A stretch of DNA of 64,000 nucleotides, from NCBI GenBank assembly GCA_033807775.1, contig CM066322.1, positions 16,419,001 through 16,483,000 on the forward strand, read 5' to 3'. This DNA is from Saussurea involucrata (taxonomy: Eukaryota; Streptophyta; Magnoliopsida; Asterales; Asteraceae). Both the position numbers and the translations under genes were made by a program. Positions 23,019 to 36,383 of the stretch are shown piece by piece. Numbering within the stretch: position 1 is the stretch's first letter; each line of letters begins with the position of its first letter. The notes beneath the pieces were generated by a model that was not told the DNA's origin, did not search any database, and was given only the letters and a program-made list of their open reading frames with translations.

Positions 23019-24439
23019 GACGGTCTCCAGGGTGTTTTAAACCCCTTTTCTTCTTTCTTCTTCCCATTTCACTCATCTATCTCGACTCTCTCTCTAAAAA
23101 TCGATTTCTCTCACTAGAAACCCTACAACCCCTCCCCTCTCCTTCCTCATTTCTTCACCAAATCAAACCCTTTTCCTCCATTGATGATCATATTTGGAAG
23201 CTTGGAGTTTTGTGGAGATTAGGAGGTCGTTTTTGGAAGATTCAAATGGTTAAGGTAATCTCTCCCTACCCTATAGTTGTTATTGTTATTGATTTCATAT
23301 TCCTTCCATCTTGTGATGTTGTGGACCGATTTTGGTGATGATTGGGTAAGGGAATCTTGTTTTCTTCATCTACAAAACTAGGGTTTAGTATAAAATGGGT
23401 ATTTTAGTATGTTATGGATGGATGATGATTCCTTATGGTTGGATTGTATTATTGATGGTTGAGAATTCATAAATCTAGGTTTTGGAAGTTTTGGTTTGAG
23501 GATGCAAACTTCATCAAAGGAGCATACGTTTGGAGAACTCTAGATTTAGCTTAAATCTAGCAAAGGTGAGTTCAAGTTACTTTGCGAAAACGTTGTACAT
23601 GCCAAAATGAGTATTTTAGAAATATGTGTGGGTTATACTTGGAAATGTATATGGTTGAGTTATTTGGTAGATTTAACTCTTTTGAAGTGTTATCTTCATA
23701 AATGTGTAAAACACCAATATTTGGGGCTTTTGGATGTTTGGATGGTTAGAAACCATAAATTGTCTTTAAAAGAATAATTGCTTAAAATGAGGTTTAAATT
23801 GATGGTGTAATCATATATGTGTAAATGATTTTGTAAGCCAATTGGGAAATACACTTTTAAGTGTTATGTGTCATTTTGAGAATTATAAGGGTGTGAGTCC
23901 TTTGAGAAACCCTTTTTGTTTAACCGTGATGAGTTTTGGGGTTAATGATGATTTTGAAGTATAGCTTGCCTAAACAAAGTTTAAATGTGTTTTCGACCGA
24001 CATTATGGGTCTAGCAAGCTTGGAGCACTTGGCTCGGTTTTGACTTTGAGATAGTCTTGGGACATTTGTCCGGTTTAAATGGCTCGATGTGGAGTCTTAT
24101 TTACGGGTCGCTTTTATTGCACCGTGTTGCATATTATTGCACGTTGTTGATATTTTACATGCTCAGGGTGGAGTCTAGGATGTGTTATATGCTTAATTGC
24201 ATTTTTATTTGCATGATTTGACGTCAATAAATGATCATTAGATCTTTGAGCAGAGGGCTCGGTTATGGGCTCAATTGAGTCTTGAGGGCATTCGCCCGGT
24301 TTTAATAAGCTCGACGTGGGCTTGGGGTTTGCATTGCGTGAGTTGCATCATATTTGAGGTTTACATGATTTGAACGCATTAGTTATTCTTTTGGGGTCAT
24401 GTATTTATATTTAAGTCGAGTAAGCTTGTTTTGGATGGT

Positions 24440-24620
24440 GGGTTTCCAAGGTAAAGACCTAGTATGGTTGAACTTGGTGGTTTTAAATGGACTAAAGACC
24501 TAGTATGGTTGATGTCTAAGAGGGGCTAAAGACCTAGTATGGTTGATGCCGAAGACGGACTAAAGACCTAGTATGATTGATGCCGAGGATTGACTAAAGA
24601 CCTAGTATGGTTGATGTCAT
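24440..24620 (+). repeat. 34-bp tandem repeat in the Gypsy C 5' LTR
   Basis: Five copies of a unit containing AAAGACCTAGTATGGTTGA. The 3' LTR has seven copies (30890-31120), which explains most of the LTR length difference. Confidence 0.9.
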
Positions 24621-25585
24621 CCGTTTTCCACATCCAAGAAGCTTACTTTCATTTATTTGATCGTGGTTTAATTTATGTGTTTGCCACATTCGACGAGATC
24701 GGGTCTCCCCCGTCACCGAAGGGTGTTAATTTCGGGTATTTTATTCATTCGCATTGTTGAGGCTATAGTACATGCATATGGATTGTTTTCCATGATTGAT
24801 GGACGGATTTACGTTACATTCTTATTGGATGTTTTAACTGCTGGAGTTCTATTTTATGGTATTTGATCTTTATTACATTTTACGATTGCGTGAGTTTTGC
24901 TTCGTATTATGTTTTAATAAAGAGTTATGTTTAATTGGATGGTTTCCATGTTTTATGGGTTGAGTATGTATTGTCAACTGTATTTGAAGGTTTTGCCTAA
25001 ACTAGACTTATTCACGTATTTGGGTGAATTGGGATTGTAACTCATTTTTGGGAAAACGCTTTACACTTTTGGGAAGGATTCCCATGGATTTTGAGTGCGT
25101 TGGAAAAGGAGGCATTTGTGCCGTTTGTGAAATCTTTTTGGAAATGATAGTATTTGTCGCAACTTTCATTTAAAAGATTTACTTAGATCATGACTATAAC
25201 TACTACCTTTTGATTTATGAATTTATATAGTCATGATGAAATGCTTGAACTCACTAGGCGTAAGCCTAACCCTTTTTATTTGTCGGCATGTGCAACAGGC
25301 TCAGGTTGGGGTAGCTCTAGCTACATTGTGAAGTGGCGAGTGCTAGAAATGTGCACGAGAGGTGAATAACTTAAGTTATGTTTTCCGCATTTACCCTTGG
25401 GAAGTAGCACTTGTATTTGGATTAAGTGATGTCCGAAGTGAGTTTAGTCTTGGTAATGAGACTTGTGTAGTATGTATTACTTGGAGATAACCATTGTTTG
25501 TAATTGGAGGTATTTTACCTATTGTTTCGGATGTAATATCGAAAATTTTAAATTAGTTGCTCTTTCCAAATTTGAGGGTGTTACA

Positions 25586-28500
25586 AGTTGGTATCAGAGT
25601 CAGGTTTGAGAGAATTAGGTGTTGATTTTGAATACCTAGACTCAAACTAGAGTTTGTTTAAGTAAATGAGAGTGAAATTCACCTTTAGGCACTTTAAGAT
25701 AGGATGTTTCGAGGTCAATGGATGTTGTTAGAAACGAGAATCACATCGAGAGTAACAAGGATAATCATGTGCGGTGCGTCCATAGTGACACCTGGCCAGT
25801 GTCATGGTGAACCTACTAGTACATGTGCATGCTCGAATTGCTTTCATGTGGTGATCGTTGGGGTAGTGAAGGAGGTTCTGAACTAGTAGTTGTTGAAATG
25901 GATGGACGATTCTAGTATTAGTCACTTGGAGTGACGATAAGCATGATGTTTGCTTTAAGTAGACCGTTTCGGGTCGAGATGGATGGTTGGACTAGAACCA
26001 TAGGCTTTTGAGCCGATTTTGATTTGAGGAAAAACCGTAAGGTTAATTGATGTATTTCCCAACTTGCCTTAAGAGGTTTGAATATCCGGATGAAAATAGT
26101 AGACCGGAGGATTTTGGAGGAGTATGAGTGGAGACGTTGAATGCCGACTAAATCATGCACGAAATTTATTTTGAAAATAAATTGCATCAACTATTTTTGT
26201 GTTTCCAATCCTTATGTGGATTGTGTTATGAATTTTGAGAAATGTTTGGCACGCACACAAGATTTTAGATCATGGTTTTAAAAGTTCTTGAAACCGTTTT
26301 ATTGCGGGAGTTGCAAACTCCGCCGAGATTTGTTTTGCCTTACTTCATTGTTGTTCAACATTTGTTTTAGATGTAATGACAATTGTATTTTTATGATGTT
26401 TGAGATATTGGGCTAGTAACTACGGCTTATAACTATAACATCGGATCTCCTCCACATATGTTAGAGTTTGGACGGAAAGTTGACTTCCATTACGTCTATG
26501 TAGAGTTATTTTGGAGAATTTGTTTAATGTGAGTTATTAAACAATGTTGTTTATATGGTATTACCATGGAAAGGGATTTTTGGGATTTTGGCGTCTCATT
26601 TATGATTTTTGCTTTTAGCAATTTGGCCTTAGAAGCATGGTGTTTAGCGCCGTTTTATTGACTTGGAGTCATTGAGTCCATGGAGGTTCATGGAGTTTGG
26701 TTTTACGACGTGTTGAGTCGTGTGAGTACAATTTTACAATGTGCATACTCTAATTGCTAATGTGAAAAGTTTACGAGTTTTGGTTGGGCATTTGGTCCCA
26801 CTCGTGTTTTGCAGAGAAAAGTTAATTTTATGCCATAAGGCGACTAAGAAAAGATGAGTTTGGAACTCTAGTGTCGCGTAACTTTTCTTTCAAAAAGTTT
26901 GTGTTACTAAGTATTTCATTGCAAATAGTTCGGTGTATGGATTGATTTATACGTGGCTTAAGTGATGCATGAAAGAACATTTTTGGTGGCATTTTATAAT
27001 AAATTGCTTGGTGCGCTTTTGGTCAGTTAAATGTTTATTACCGTTTTATGTGAAACGTATTATATCGACTTAGGGGTATGCATAGCTTGGTAACCATTGT
27101 TTCTCGTCACTTTGTTGAACGAATTGGGAGTGAAAATGTTTTATAGACTCTTGTTTAAATGATGACCATTCGGTCAAAGAATGTTTTGGTATTGTGGAAA
27201 TCATGCATAGTTCGCATTATTGTACATTTTGAAAACACAAATGTGCGAGTCATTGACATTGGTCAATTTTGATTTTGCCAAGTATTTTGGAAAAATTGAA
27301 AACCTTTTGGTTTGGAGGAAATGGGTATTCGGAGTATTTTGAAAAATACATTTTTAGCATTTACGTTGTGACGTTTTATGTTCCAAGTACGAAACCATGA
27401 GGAAATGTTTCGTGATGAAGATTTTAGGAAATTGTTGTATAACACTATGGTGTGTGTAATTTCTTAGGTTTTGAACTTTGACGCGCACCGTTGGTACAAT
27501 TTGGGATCTGAAAATAAGTTGAACCCTCTTAATGTCAACTAATTATTAACACTTATTTTCTCATATGTTTTAGAAAAACGCATTGTTGTGTGCAAGTTTG
27601 CCTAAGGCGTTTTATTCAAATGTCATTATAGGACCGGATGAGAAATTTTGGGAAATTGATTTAAAGAGCTGCCTCTTTTGGAATTTGGTCGCGAACCATT
27701 TGATGCATGTTATTTTGTTTCAAGAAAATTTCTAATGGAAGTGTTACAAGCTTGCATGCCTACCCCAAATTGAACTTTTAGAATGTTTTAGTCGATACTT
27801 TCAAATAATGGGAACGGGTTGGTTTTTGTCTTTAAGTTTGGAACTTACACAAGTTAGTTGTGAATTGACTATGGAATATTTGTAAACCGTTTCATTGTTT
27901 TGTATAATAAACTGACGCGCGCAAAATTTTGTTGGTAAACTTTGTTCCATGCCATTTTATGGCAAAAAGGGAAATTTTGGAGTCAAATGTCGTTTGGACT
28001 TCTTTGAAATACGTGCACACCTTGTGTTGCACCTCGTTTAAGGTCGAGCAGGCACTTTACATGCATGTCATGAGTCAATCCATACTAGAACCGTGGCGGT
28101 TCATTTTAAAGAAATTATTTATTACGCTTTTGCATTTTGTGGGCAAACTGAACTGCAATGAAATGAGTTTCAACATGATTTTCATATGGGGGACGAGCGT
28201 GTCCAGTTTTGCGTAACTACCGAACTGATAGAGTAGTTTTGTGCGTACGATTTATTTGATATGAAAATCTTAGTGTTGAAAATATTTTGTGAATGGTTTT
28301 GATAAATTGGCATATTTATTGAATAACGCGCTTGAAAACCTTGAACTCGTTAGGACATTGGAAAGGGTAAGTGTGTGTAGCACTTCGACAGTGGAAGGTT
28401 GGATATTCCACGCGTGTTGATACCATAGACCGAATGATTTCGGTAGCGAAGTAAATGTATTTGCGGTAATCGGAAGGTTAGACTTGCGGTATTGCATTTC

Positions 28501-29195
28501 GAGGTTGGATAGCCGTTTGTTGACAATTTTAGTTTTATAGAAACACTCGGTAAAAGGAACTCATGTGTGGAGTCCTGTAGAGTTCAAGGCTTGGTGATAT
28601 AATTAGGTGTCAACCTTTGTGGACTTGAAGTCGGGAACCGTTAGCGTAATCGGGGGATTGTAACCGATTTTTAAAGAATGATGGTGATAGTGGTAGTAAC
28701 CGTAAGATGCTCATATGTGATGAGTGGTGTTGGTGGAATAACCTTCACGTATGGTTAAAGGACTTGTCGGTTTTATGATTGTTTTTGGAATGGATTCTTG
28801 GAGTCTATTAGAACTCGTGGAGTTAATTGGCAGTTAATGGTAGGGATGATTGGAGTTGATGATTCTGTTGGGTTCGTTAGTGAACAAACCGTGAAATGAT
28901 TTAGAGTTGAATCTAAAATAGAGGAAGATGGAACACTTTAAGGTTGGGAGACAACCGAAGTCGTCTAACTAGGAATTATTCCAGTGGTTAGAGTGTCTTC
29001 CGGACGTAAGTGCGGTGTACTTGGAAGGGGGTTTTACTGATAAGAAAATTGGTTCGAGGAACCGTCTTTATGGTTGCGTGGGAAATTTAGATTCCAGTTA
29101 GGAACTGATAAATTATAGTCGGTGTTGAGTCGATTAGCCTTGGGTTGCAAAGGATGTAGATTTCGAGGACGAAATCATTCTAAGGTTGGGAGGAT
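25586..29195 (+). pseudogene. non-coding interior of Gypsy C
   Basis: Primer site TGGTATCAGAGTC at 25589-25601, conserved block at 25789-25826 and purine tract GTTGGGAGGAT just before 29196. Between them no reading frame of domain size exists on the plus strand. At about 29076-29180 is a decayed chromovirus tail: AWEI, then a stop, then relics of VDFEDEI in the usual position. Confidence 0.8.
25789..25826 (+). promoter_or_regulatory. conserved 38-bp block in Gypsy C
   Basis: It starts CACCTGGCCAGTGTCATGG and ends TAGTACATGT, 188 nt after the primer site. It matches Gypsy A at 32 of 38 positions. Confidence 0.5.
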
Positions 29196-32091
29196 TGTAA
29201 CACCCGAAATTTTATTAAAGTGAAGGTTTAACGTTGGGAAGAGGTGTGTGAAAGAAGCTCAGCAAATCGGGATCATTCGAGACAAAAAGTTGAGCTCGGT
29301 ACCTGTTGGGCGATAGTGCCCGGCGATAGTGACCATGTCACTATCGCACCTGTCATAATCGCGAGAAGTGTACCGAGAGTCCAGGGGTAGCGGGCGATAG
29401 TGCCCCGGCGATAGTGACCATGTCACTATCGCGATGTCACAATCGCCGACGGTCTCCAGGGTGTTTTAAACCCCTTTTCTTCTTTCTTCTTCCCATTTCA
29501 CTCATCTATCTCGACTCTCTCAACTCTCTCTCTAAAAATCGATTTCTCTCACTAGAAACCCTACAACCCCTCCCCTCTCCTTCCTCATTTCTTCACCAAA
29601 TCAAACCCTTTTCCTCCATTGATGATCATATTTGGAAGCTTGGAGTTTTGTGGAGATTAGGAGGTCGTTTTTGGAAGATTCAAATGGTTAAGGTAATCTC
29701 TCCCTAACCTATAGTTGTTATTGTTATTGATTTCATATTCCTTCCATCTTGTGATGTTGTGGACCGATTTTGGTGATGATTGGGTAAGGGAATCTTGTTT
29801 TCTTCATCTACAAAACTAGGGTTTAGTATAAAATGGGTATTTTAGTATGTTATGGATGGATGATGATTCCTTATGGTTGGATTGTATTATTGATGGTTGA
29901 GAATTCATAAATCTAGGTTTTGGAAGTTTTGGTTTGAGGATGCAAACTTCATCAAAGGAGCATACGTTTGGAGAACTCTAGATTTAGCTTAAATCTAGCA
30001 AAGGTGAGTTCAAGTTACTTTGCGAAAACGTTGTACATGCCAAAATGAGTATTTTAGAAATATGTGTGGGTTATACTTGGAAATGTATATGGTTGAGTTA
30101 TTTGGTAGATTTAACTCTTTTGAAGTGTTATCTTCATAAATGTGCAAAACACCAATATTTGGGGCTTTTGGATGTTTGGATGGTTAGAAACCATAAATTG
30201 TCTTTAAAAGAATAATTGCTTAAAATGAGGTTTAAATTGATGGTGTAATCATATATGTGTAAATGATTTTGTAAGCCAATTGGGAAATACACTTTTAAGT
30301 GTTATGTGTCATTTTGAGAATTATAAGGGTGTGAGTCCTTTGAGAAACCCTTTTTGTTTAACCGTGATGAGTTTTGGGGTTAATGATGATTTTGAAGTAT
30401 AGCTTGCCTAAACAAAGTTTAAATGTGTTTTCGACCGACATTATGGGTCTAGCAAGCTTGGAGCACTTGGCTCGGTTTTGACTTTGAGATAGTCTTGGGA
30501 CATTTGTCCGGTTTAAATGGCTCGATGTGGAGTCTTATTTACGGGTCGCTTTTATTGCACCGTGTTGCATATTATTGCACGTTGTTGATATTTTACATGC
30601 TCAGGGTGGAGTCTAGGATGTGTTATATGCTTAATTGCATTTTTATTTGCATGATTTGACGTCAATAAATGATCATTAGATCTTTGAGCAGAGGGCTCGG
30701 TTATGGGCTCAATTGAGTCTTGAGGGCATTCGCCCGGTTTTAATAAGCTCGACGTGGGCTTGGGGTTTGCATTGCGTGAGTTGCATCATATTTGAGGTTT
30801 ACATGATTTGAACGCATTAGTTATTCTTTTAGGGTCATGTATTTATATTTAAGTCGAGTAAGCTTGTTTTGGATGGTGGGTTTCCAAGGTAAAGACCTAG
30901 TATGGTTGAACTTGGTGGTTTTAAATGGACTAAAGACCTAGTATGGTTGATGTCTAAGAGGGGCTAAAGACCTAGTATGGTTGATGCCGAAGACGGACTA
31001 AAGACCTAGTATGGTTGATGTCTGAGATGGACTAAAGACCTAGTATGGTTGATGTCTAAGATGGGCTAAAGATCTAGTATGATTGATGCCGAGGATTGAC
31101 TAAAGACCTAGTATGGTTGATGTCATCCGTTTTCCACATCCAAGAAGCTTACTTGCATTTATTTGATCGTGGTTTAATTTATGTGTTTGCCACATTCGAC
31201 GAGATCGGGTCTCCCCCGTCACCGAAGGGTGTTAATTTCGGGTATTTTATTCATTCGCCTTGTTGAGGCTATAGTACATGCATATGGATTGTTTTCCATG
31301 ATTGATGGACGGATTTACGTTACATTCTTATTGGATGTTTTAACTGCTGGAGTTCTATTTTATGGTATTTGATCTTTATTACATTTTACGATTGCGTGAG
31401 TTTTGCTTCGTATTATGTTTTAATAAAGAGTTATGTTTAATTGGATGGTTTCCATGTTTTATGGGTTGAGTATGTATTGTCAACTGTATTTGAAGGTTTT
31501 GCCTAAACTAGACTTATTCACGTATTTGGGTGAATTGGGATTGTAACTCATTTTTGGGAAAACGCTTTACACTTTTGGGAAGGATTCCCATGGATTTTGA
31601 GTGCGTTGGAAAAGGAGGCATTTGTGCCGTTTGTGAAATCTTTTTGGAAATGATAGTATTTGTCGCAACTTTCATTTAAAAGATTTACTTAGATCATGAC
31701 TATAACTACTACCTTTTGATTTATGAATTTATATAGTCATGATGAAATGCTTGAACTTACTAGGCGTAAGCCTAACCCTTTTTATTTGTCGGCATGTGCA
31801 ACAGGCTCAGGTTGGGGTAGCTCTAGCTACATTGTGAAGTGGCGAGTGCTAGAAATGTGCACGAGAGGTGAATAGCTTAAGTTATGTTTTCCGCATTTAC
31901 CCTTGGGAAGTAGCACTTGTATTTGGATTAAGTGATGTCCGAAGTGGGTTTAGTCTTGGTAATGAGACTTGTGTAGTATGTATTACTTGGAGATAACCAT
32001 TGTTTGTAATTGGAGGTATTTTACCTATTGTTTCGGATGTAATATCGAAAATTTTAAATTAGTTGCTCTTTCCAAATTTGAGGGTGTTACA
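29196..32091 (+). repeat. 3' LTR of Gypsy C
   Basis: 2896 bp, with seven copies of the 34-bp repeat and a 9-bp insertion in the CT-rich leader relative to the 5' LTR. Confidence 0.93.
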
Positions 32092-32096
32092 CTAAC

Positions 32097-32450
32097 CCAC
32101 AATTTTTTAAGATGATCCAAGAGTTCTTGGTTTAGATACTATCCTCCCATATCAGAAAAGATTTTAATGGTCCTGTTGAGTTGTTTTCTTTAACTTCACT
32201 TTGAAACAATTTGAATCCTATCAAATGCTTCATGCTTATGTTTCATAAACATAACTTCAACGTTTGAAATCGTCAGTGAATATATTGTATTACCTATCAC
32301 CATATCTAGACTTGGTTTTGAAAAACCACATACATCAACATGTATCATTCTTAACAAAAAAAACTTTTCTCTTTTACTACAACTAGAGAAAGGAACTATA
32401 TTCAACTTATCAAGACTCGCATATATCAAATGAAACATCCTCATTTGCCT
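32097..32450 (-). pseudogene. Copia D integrase core relic
   Basis: The complement reads KIFSDMGG, a stop, then YLNQELLDHLKK. This is the Copia integrase stretch around its second catalytic Asp (usual SD-GGEY). Further right, the complement of 32196-32444 keeps MIHVDVCGFSKPS, the usual H-D-CGP-like integrase segment before the first catalytic Asp, in altered form. Stops show it is inactive. Confidence 0.75.
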
Positions 32451-33028
32451 TCAAAATACCACACTTTTGAAGTTGGGATATGCGTTTAATGTTTGTATGA
32501 TTAAGTTGACTATTTCTTGTAAAGATTTGATTCAAATCATATTTGAGTCTTATGGTGTTTATATAGAACTATGTTTTTAGAAAACTTTTGAGATTCACTT
32601 TATTATTCAATTAAGAGGACTAGTTCTCGAAATAGAATAATTCATTTTTGAATATGAATAGAATCGTTTCCAAAACGGTTAAGTGAATTTCATTCAATCA
32701 ATAAACATGCAACTGAAAACAATAATTTAGTTTGACTAAATTTAAACATTGTTCGAAACAAACATTGTTTAACAATACAAGCCATATGGTTTCAAAATAA
32801 AATCTCCTATAAGCTTGGTATGCAATCTTGCTTCCTTGCTTACATGGATCACCATTCTGCTTGTCTTTCAGTCACTTACCTTTCTTGATCATCTGTAACA
32901 TATTGCAAAAGTGAGTTCTACACTTAGTATCAAATACACAAGTGCAAGATAGAAAGGTAAAAGTTCTATCTATCATGTAGATACCTGAAGGACTTTCCTT
33001 CGTTAGAAAACTTTCATTTCATATAAGG

Positions 33029-33071
33029 ACAATCTCCTCTTCTATGACCAATGTTGCCACATCTGCCACAT
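33029..33071 (-). pseudogene. Copia D gag zinc knuckle
   Basis: The complement encodes CGRCGNIGHRRGDC, a C-x2-C-x4-H-x4-C nucleic-acid-binding knuckle of a retrotransposon nucleocapsid. Confidence 0.75.
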
Positions 33072-33176
33072 GTAACTGTTACCATGGGAAGATTCCTTTC
33101 AGCAGTTTCTAGCATCGTATGCAATTCTGGGACTAAAAAACTCCGGTGCCCCATATTCAAGTTCTTGACAAAGACA

Positions 33177-33602
33177 TCATTTTTTTTGGGTCAAGGATCT
33201 GAGGATCACATCTACGGCTAGCATATCAGGATAAGGATAACCAAGTTTATCCAAATAGTCAAGGTGTGTCCTTATCCTCTGAATATGGGTGCTTACATCT
33301 TGGCCTTCCTCCATCTTAGTTCCAAAAAGTGCCTGAAGAGTTCTCAAGCGTTCAGAGAACACATAGCTTTCATGAAGCTCATGTAATTTGTTTATCATCT
33401 CATATGTCGTATATGAGAATATCTCCACTCTTTCCCGTAAGAGTGGATCCATAGCTTCAAGCATGAGGCGTGATATGTTGATTGAATCATCATTATGTTT
33501 CAACCAAACATTGTGAGCTTCTATGGAGGTAAGAGGAGGTTCTTGAGGAAGAGGTATGAAAAGTACGTATGATTTGTTTTCACGTCTGAGAACGTGTCTC
33601 AA
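33177..33602 (-). pseudogene. Copia D gag (UBN2-type), 141-codon open remnant
   Basis: It contains the Copia gag capsid signature: AHNVWLKHNDDSINIS, then MLEAMDPLLRE, YEMINKLHELHESYVF and TLQALFGTKMEEGQDVSTHI. The order matches UBN2/retrotran_gag_2 domains. The N-terminal part and the link to the zinc knuckle are out of frame. It sits downstream of the 5' LTR at the expected position, though the leader (33603-35530) is unusually long at about 1.9 kb. Confidence 0.82.
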
Positions 33603-35530
33603 ATTTTTAAACCAAAAAACGGGAAGTTCTGAGTGGTTAACTTTTCTTCCAAAAGAAAAGCTCTCAGGGATGTGTTAATCGTAGTGTTTGCATTTTGGGC
33701 TATCTACAAAATTTAACAAAGTTAATATAGTATTTTCAATTTTTAAAATCTTTAATTATTAATACCCTTCGTGTTCTTTAAACATAAATAATATAAAGTC
33801 TAGGATCCAACGTTGCAAAACAAATAAAATGGTTAGGTGACCTTTATCCCATCTATTTAATATCAACAAGGTAGATAACGTTTACCAATTACATTCAAAT
33901 GTAATTCCTAGTTTTATGGGATCCTTAACAACGTTTGTTAATTGACATGTTTGATCCCATCTATGCCTTGGGTTTCTAATGCTTAGGTGACTTTTATCAC
34001 AAAAGATTCCCAATCAAGTCATCCTACTTGAAACAACGTGTGAAACTCAAATCCATGCGGTTAAGTGACCTTTATCCCACAAGGACATAAGAATCACATC
34101 ATCCATCTCAAGACAATCCAAGTGGTCAGGTGACCTTTATCCCACAAGGGTGTCATAGTGACGTATTGAGTGTTTCTCAAAAGGACGGCATAGACTTGCA
34201 TTTTGAAAAAGATTTATATGTTTTACAATTCTAGTTTTGAAAACATTTTATTATCATGTGTTATTGCATGCATCCAATAATACATGGTACTTTGTTAATT
34301 AAAATCTTATTTCTCATCAAATGGTTCTTTTTAGTTAAATAAAATCTTTATTTTATCAACTAATTATTTGTGGTCAATTATTAATATCATATATTAATGT
34401 TTGAGTTTGATCACTATAAGAACCACTTATAGTCTTTTAATAAACACTTTTATTATTTAGACTATGAGTTTGTATGAGTTTTGAAATCTCCATTTAAACT
34501 CTTTTCGTAAAGTTCAAAATCTCAATTTTAGTCTTAAAACTCATAGTACCATATTATTGCATGCATCCAATAATCAAGGTACTCTTTTTAAGAAAAAGAA
34601 ATTATTTCTCAAAATGAATAAATTTAAAATCTCCATTTTAAATAATTTGGTTCAATTTAAAATCCAATTTTAAAGTTACGTCGTTTTTCAATAAACATTT
34701 TATATAAAACATATTTGAACCAATTTGCATGTCATCGATTTAAAATCTCCATTTTAAATATTGGTTGATTTAAAATCTCTATTTTAGAATTTGGTTCATT
34801 TAATTTTAAAACTAATTTTAAAGTTTGTCGCTTCAATTTTAAACTATTTTTAAAACGCCTTTGAACCAATATTTATGTTCTTTACTAGTTTGTAAAATAT
34901 CCTATATTTTAAAGCAAATAAAGTAAGAACATACACAACCACAACATGCAAAAGAATGTGCATAAACAAAGCCATCTCTAATGACATTTCTTGTGAGCCA
35001 AAACAAGAAATGCCAAGTCCATTCCTAAGGGACAATAAAAAAAACTTAAGCATAAAACAAAATGCTTCAAGCTCCCACTTGCTCTAACATCTTCATGCAA
35101 GCAAGACACCAAGCTTCATCTTCAAGCTCCATGTTGGTCTTCTTCTTGTTACATTTTATAAATAAAAACTAGTTCTAACAACTAATCTAATACTTACAAA
35201 AAGAACAAGAGAACATGAAATAATAAAACATATTTACTATTACAAACCAACATGAATACTAATAAAAATACAACCATATCGAATTCCAACACACACATTC
35301 AATCATTAAAGGTCCATGGCTTGTTTATGCACTAAAATTCAACAAAAGAATTTTAACCAAACATTTCATTGTTTTTCTAAGGCAACAATTTGTGACCCAT
35401 CATGCATGAAAAGATGGTCACAACAAGAAGGTTGCCAAAGAAGCCATGCATGAACTTTCTTACTTGAAGAAATCGTCCATGGCTTCCAAAAACAATAAAA
35501 ACTTGAAACCAAAAATGCATGCAAAACCTT
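33603..35530 (-). other. long untranslated leader of Copia D
   Basis: AT-rich non-coding DNA between the primer site and gag. A motif around GGTGACCTTTATCCCA recurs four or more times at about 33836-34142. The element GATTTAAAATCTCCATTTTA is repeated at about 34620-34790. Confidence 0.6.
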
Positions 35531-35543
35531 GGCTCTGATACCA
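35531..35543 (-). other. primer binding site of Copia D (tRNA-iMet)
   Basis: GGCTCTGATACCA on the plus strand, immediately inside the 5' LTR. Confidence 0.9.
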
Positions 35544-35548
35544 CTTTT

Positions 35549-36383
35549 TGTTCAAAATCGGATTTCTTAAAACAAGAAGTATGCAACGGAAGCTTAAAAT
35601 ATTTTGAACAACATAAAACAAGTTATACCCAAAGTAAGATCTATTTGCATGTAATTGTTAGTTTCAACAAGACAAGCTAGGAGTGAAAGAAATAACAACC
35701 TTTGTTGTCCTTTGGTTCCTCACGGGAGATTGGATGTTGATGATGAATGTAGAACCCAAAGAGAGCTCCTCTAGCGGTATTCACCTCAAGTACCGACACC
35801 TTACGGAATGCTAGTTCCCTTTTCTAACGAGATGAAAATATTTGAGCCTTCAATCTAAGTCTACAATAGATTGGATAGCAAAAGAGCACAAAAACCACCA
35901 CACTTTGGTGGTTTCGGCCGAAATGGAGAGGGAAGGGAGAGAGAGAGAGCAAAAATTAATCCCTAGATTTTTCAAGTATACTCTCTTCTTTATTGAAAGT
36001 TATGAGACAACACAAGCAATTCTTATTGGACCATAAAAAGGTCCAATGAGCTTTGAGCCTTTCATGCAAACCTTTCACTTAAGCCCTTCTAGTTTAAATT
36101 AGTTAATATCATTATTTTAACTATTTAAACTTATTACTTAAAGTCCCTCCTTTTAACTTCTAGTTAAATATAAACTCATCTTATTTTAATAAACAAGAAT
36201 CTTTATTTGCATCAAATATTATGGATCATATTCAATAATATTTTAGAATTAATAATGTTTATCAAGAATCGAATTCATATAAACATTAATTCAGTGTCTA
36301 CTTGATGTTCGGTGTGACCCTATAGGATCATATATTACCGGTAATAGTATTTTATAATCATTCTTGAGCATATAGAACCAACA
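35549..36383 (-). repeat. 5' LTR of Copia D
   Basis: 835 bp matching 13024-13859 with many substitutions and small indels. It lacks the terminal CCCATCA found at the end of the 3' LTR. Confidence 0.87.

Larger units (their letters stand above)
22767..25585 (+). repeat. 5' LTR of Gypsy C
   Basis: 2819 bp. It contains paired palindrome blocks (22881-23018), a CT-rich leader (about 23040-23140) and a five-copy 34-bp repeat (24440-24620). Confidence 0.93.
22767..32091 (+). mobile_element. Gypsy C: very young, non-coding long-LTR Gypsy element
   Basis: A complete 9.3-kb element flanked by the duplication CTAAC (22762-22766 and 32092-32096). The LTRs are 22767-25585 and 29196-32091, starting TGTAACACCC and ending GGTGTTACA. 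By eye they differ at about nine substitutions plus repeat-number changes over 2.8 kb (about 0.3 %), so insertion is recent. The 3.6-kb interior has no gag-pol frames. A shattered pol tail (GTTGCGTGGGAAATT, about 29076) sits before the purine tract. This fits a LARD-like element mobilised in trans. Confidence 0.93.
13014..36383 (-). mobile_element. Copia D: old Copia retrotransposon, interrupted by Gypsy B and C
   Basis: The LTRs (13014-13859 and 35549-36383) are inverted relative to the plus strand. The tRNA-iMet primer site (35531-35543) sits beside the right LTR, so the element runs leftward. Duplication GTTAG flanks it (13009-13013 and 36384-36388); removing it rejoins the two parts of solo LTR S1. 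In order from the right it has gag, a zinc knuckle, an integrase relic split by Gypsy C and lost partly at Gypsy B, and a reverse-transcriptase relic. All coding parts carry stops or shifts, and the LTR copies differ at many sites, so it is much older than Gypsy C. Confidence 0.88.

Noticed and set aside
32097..32101. CCACA as a target duplication pairing with 16187-16191 for Gypsy B
   Set aside because: The match is coincidental. Sequence at 22704-22766 and 32097 onward is continuous Copia D integrase, so Gypsy B ends at 22703 by deletion.
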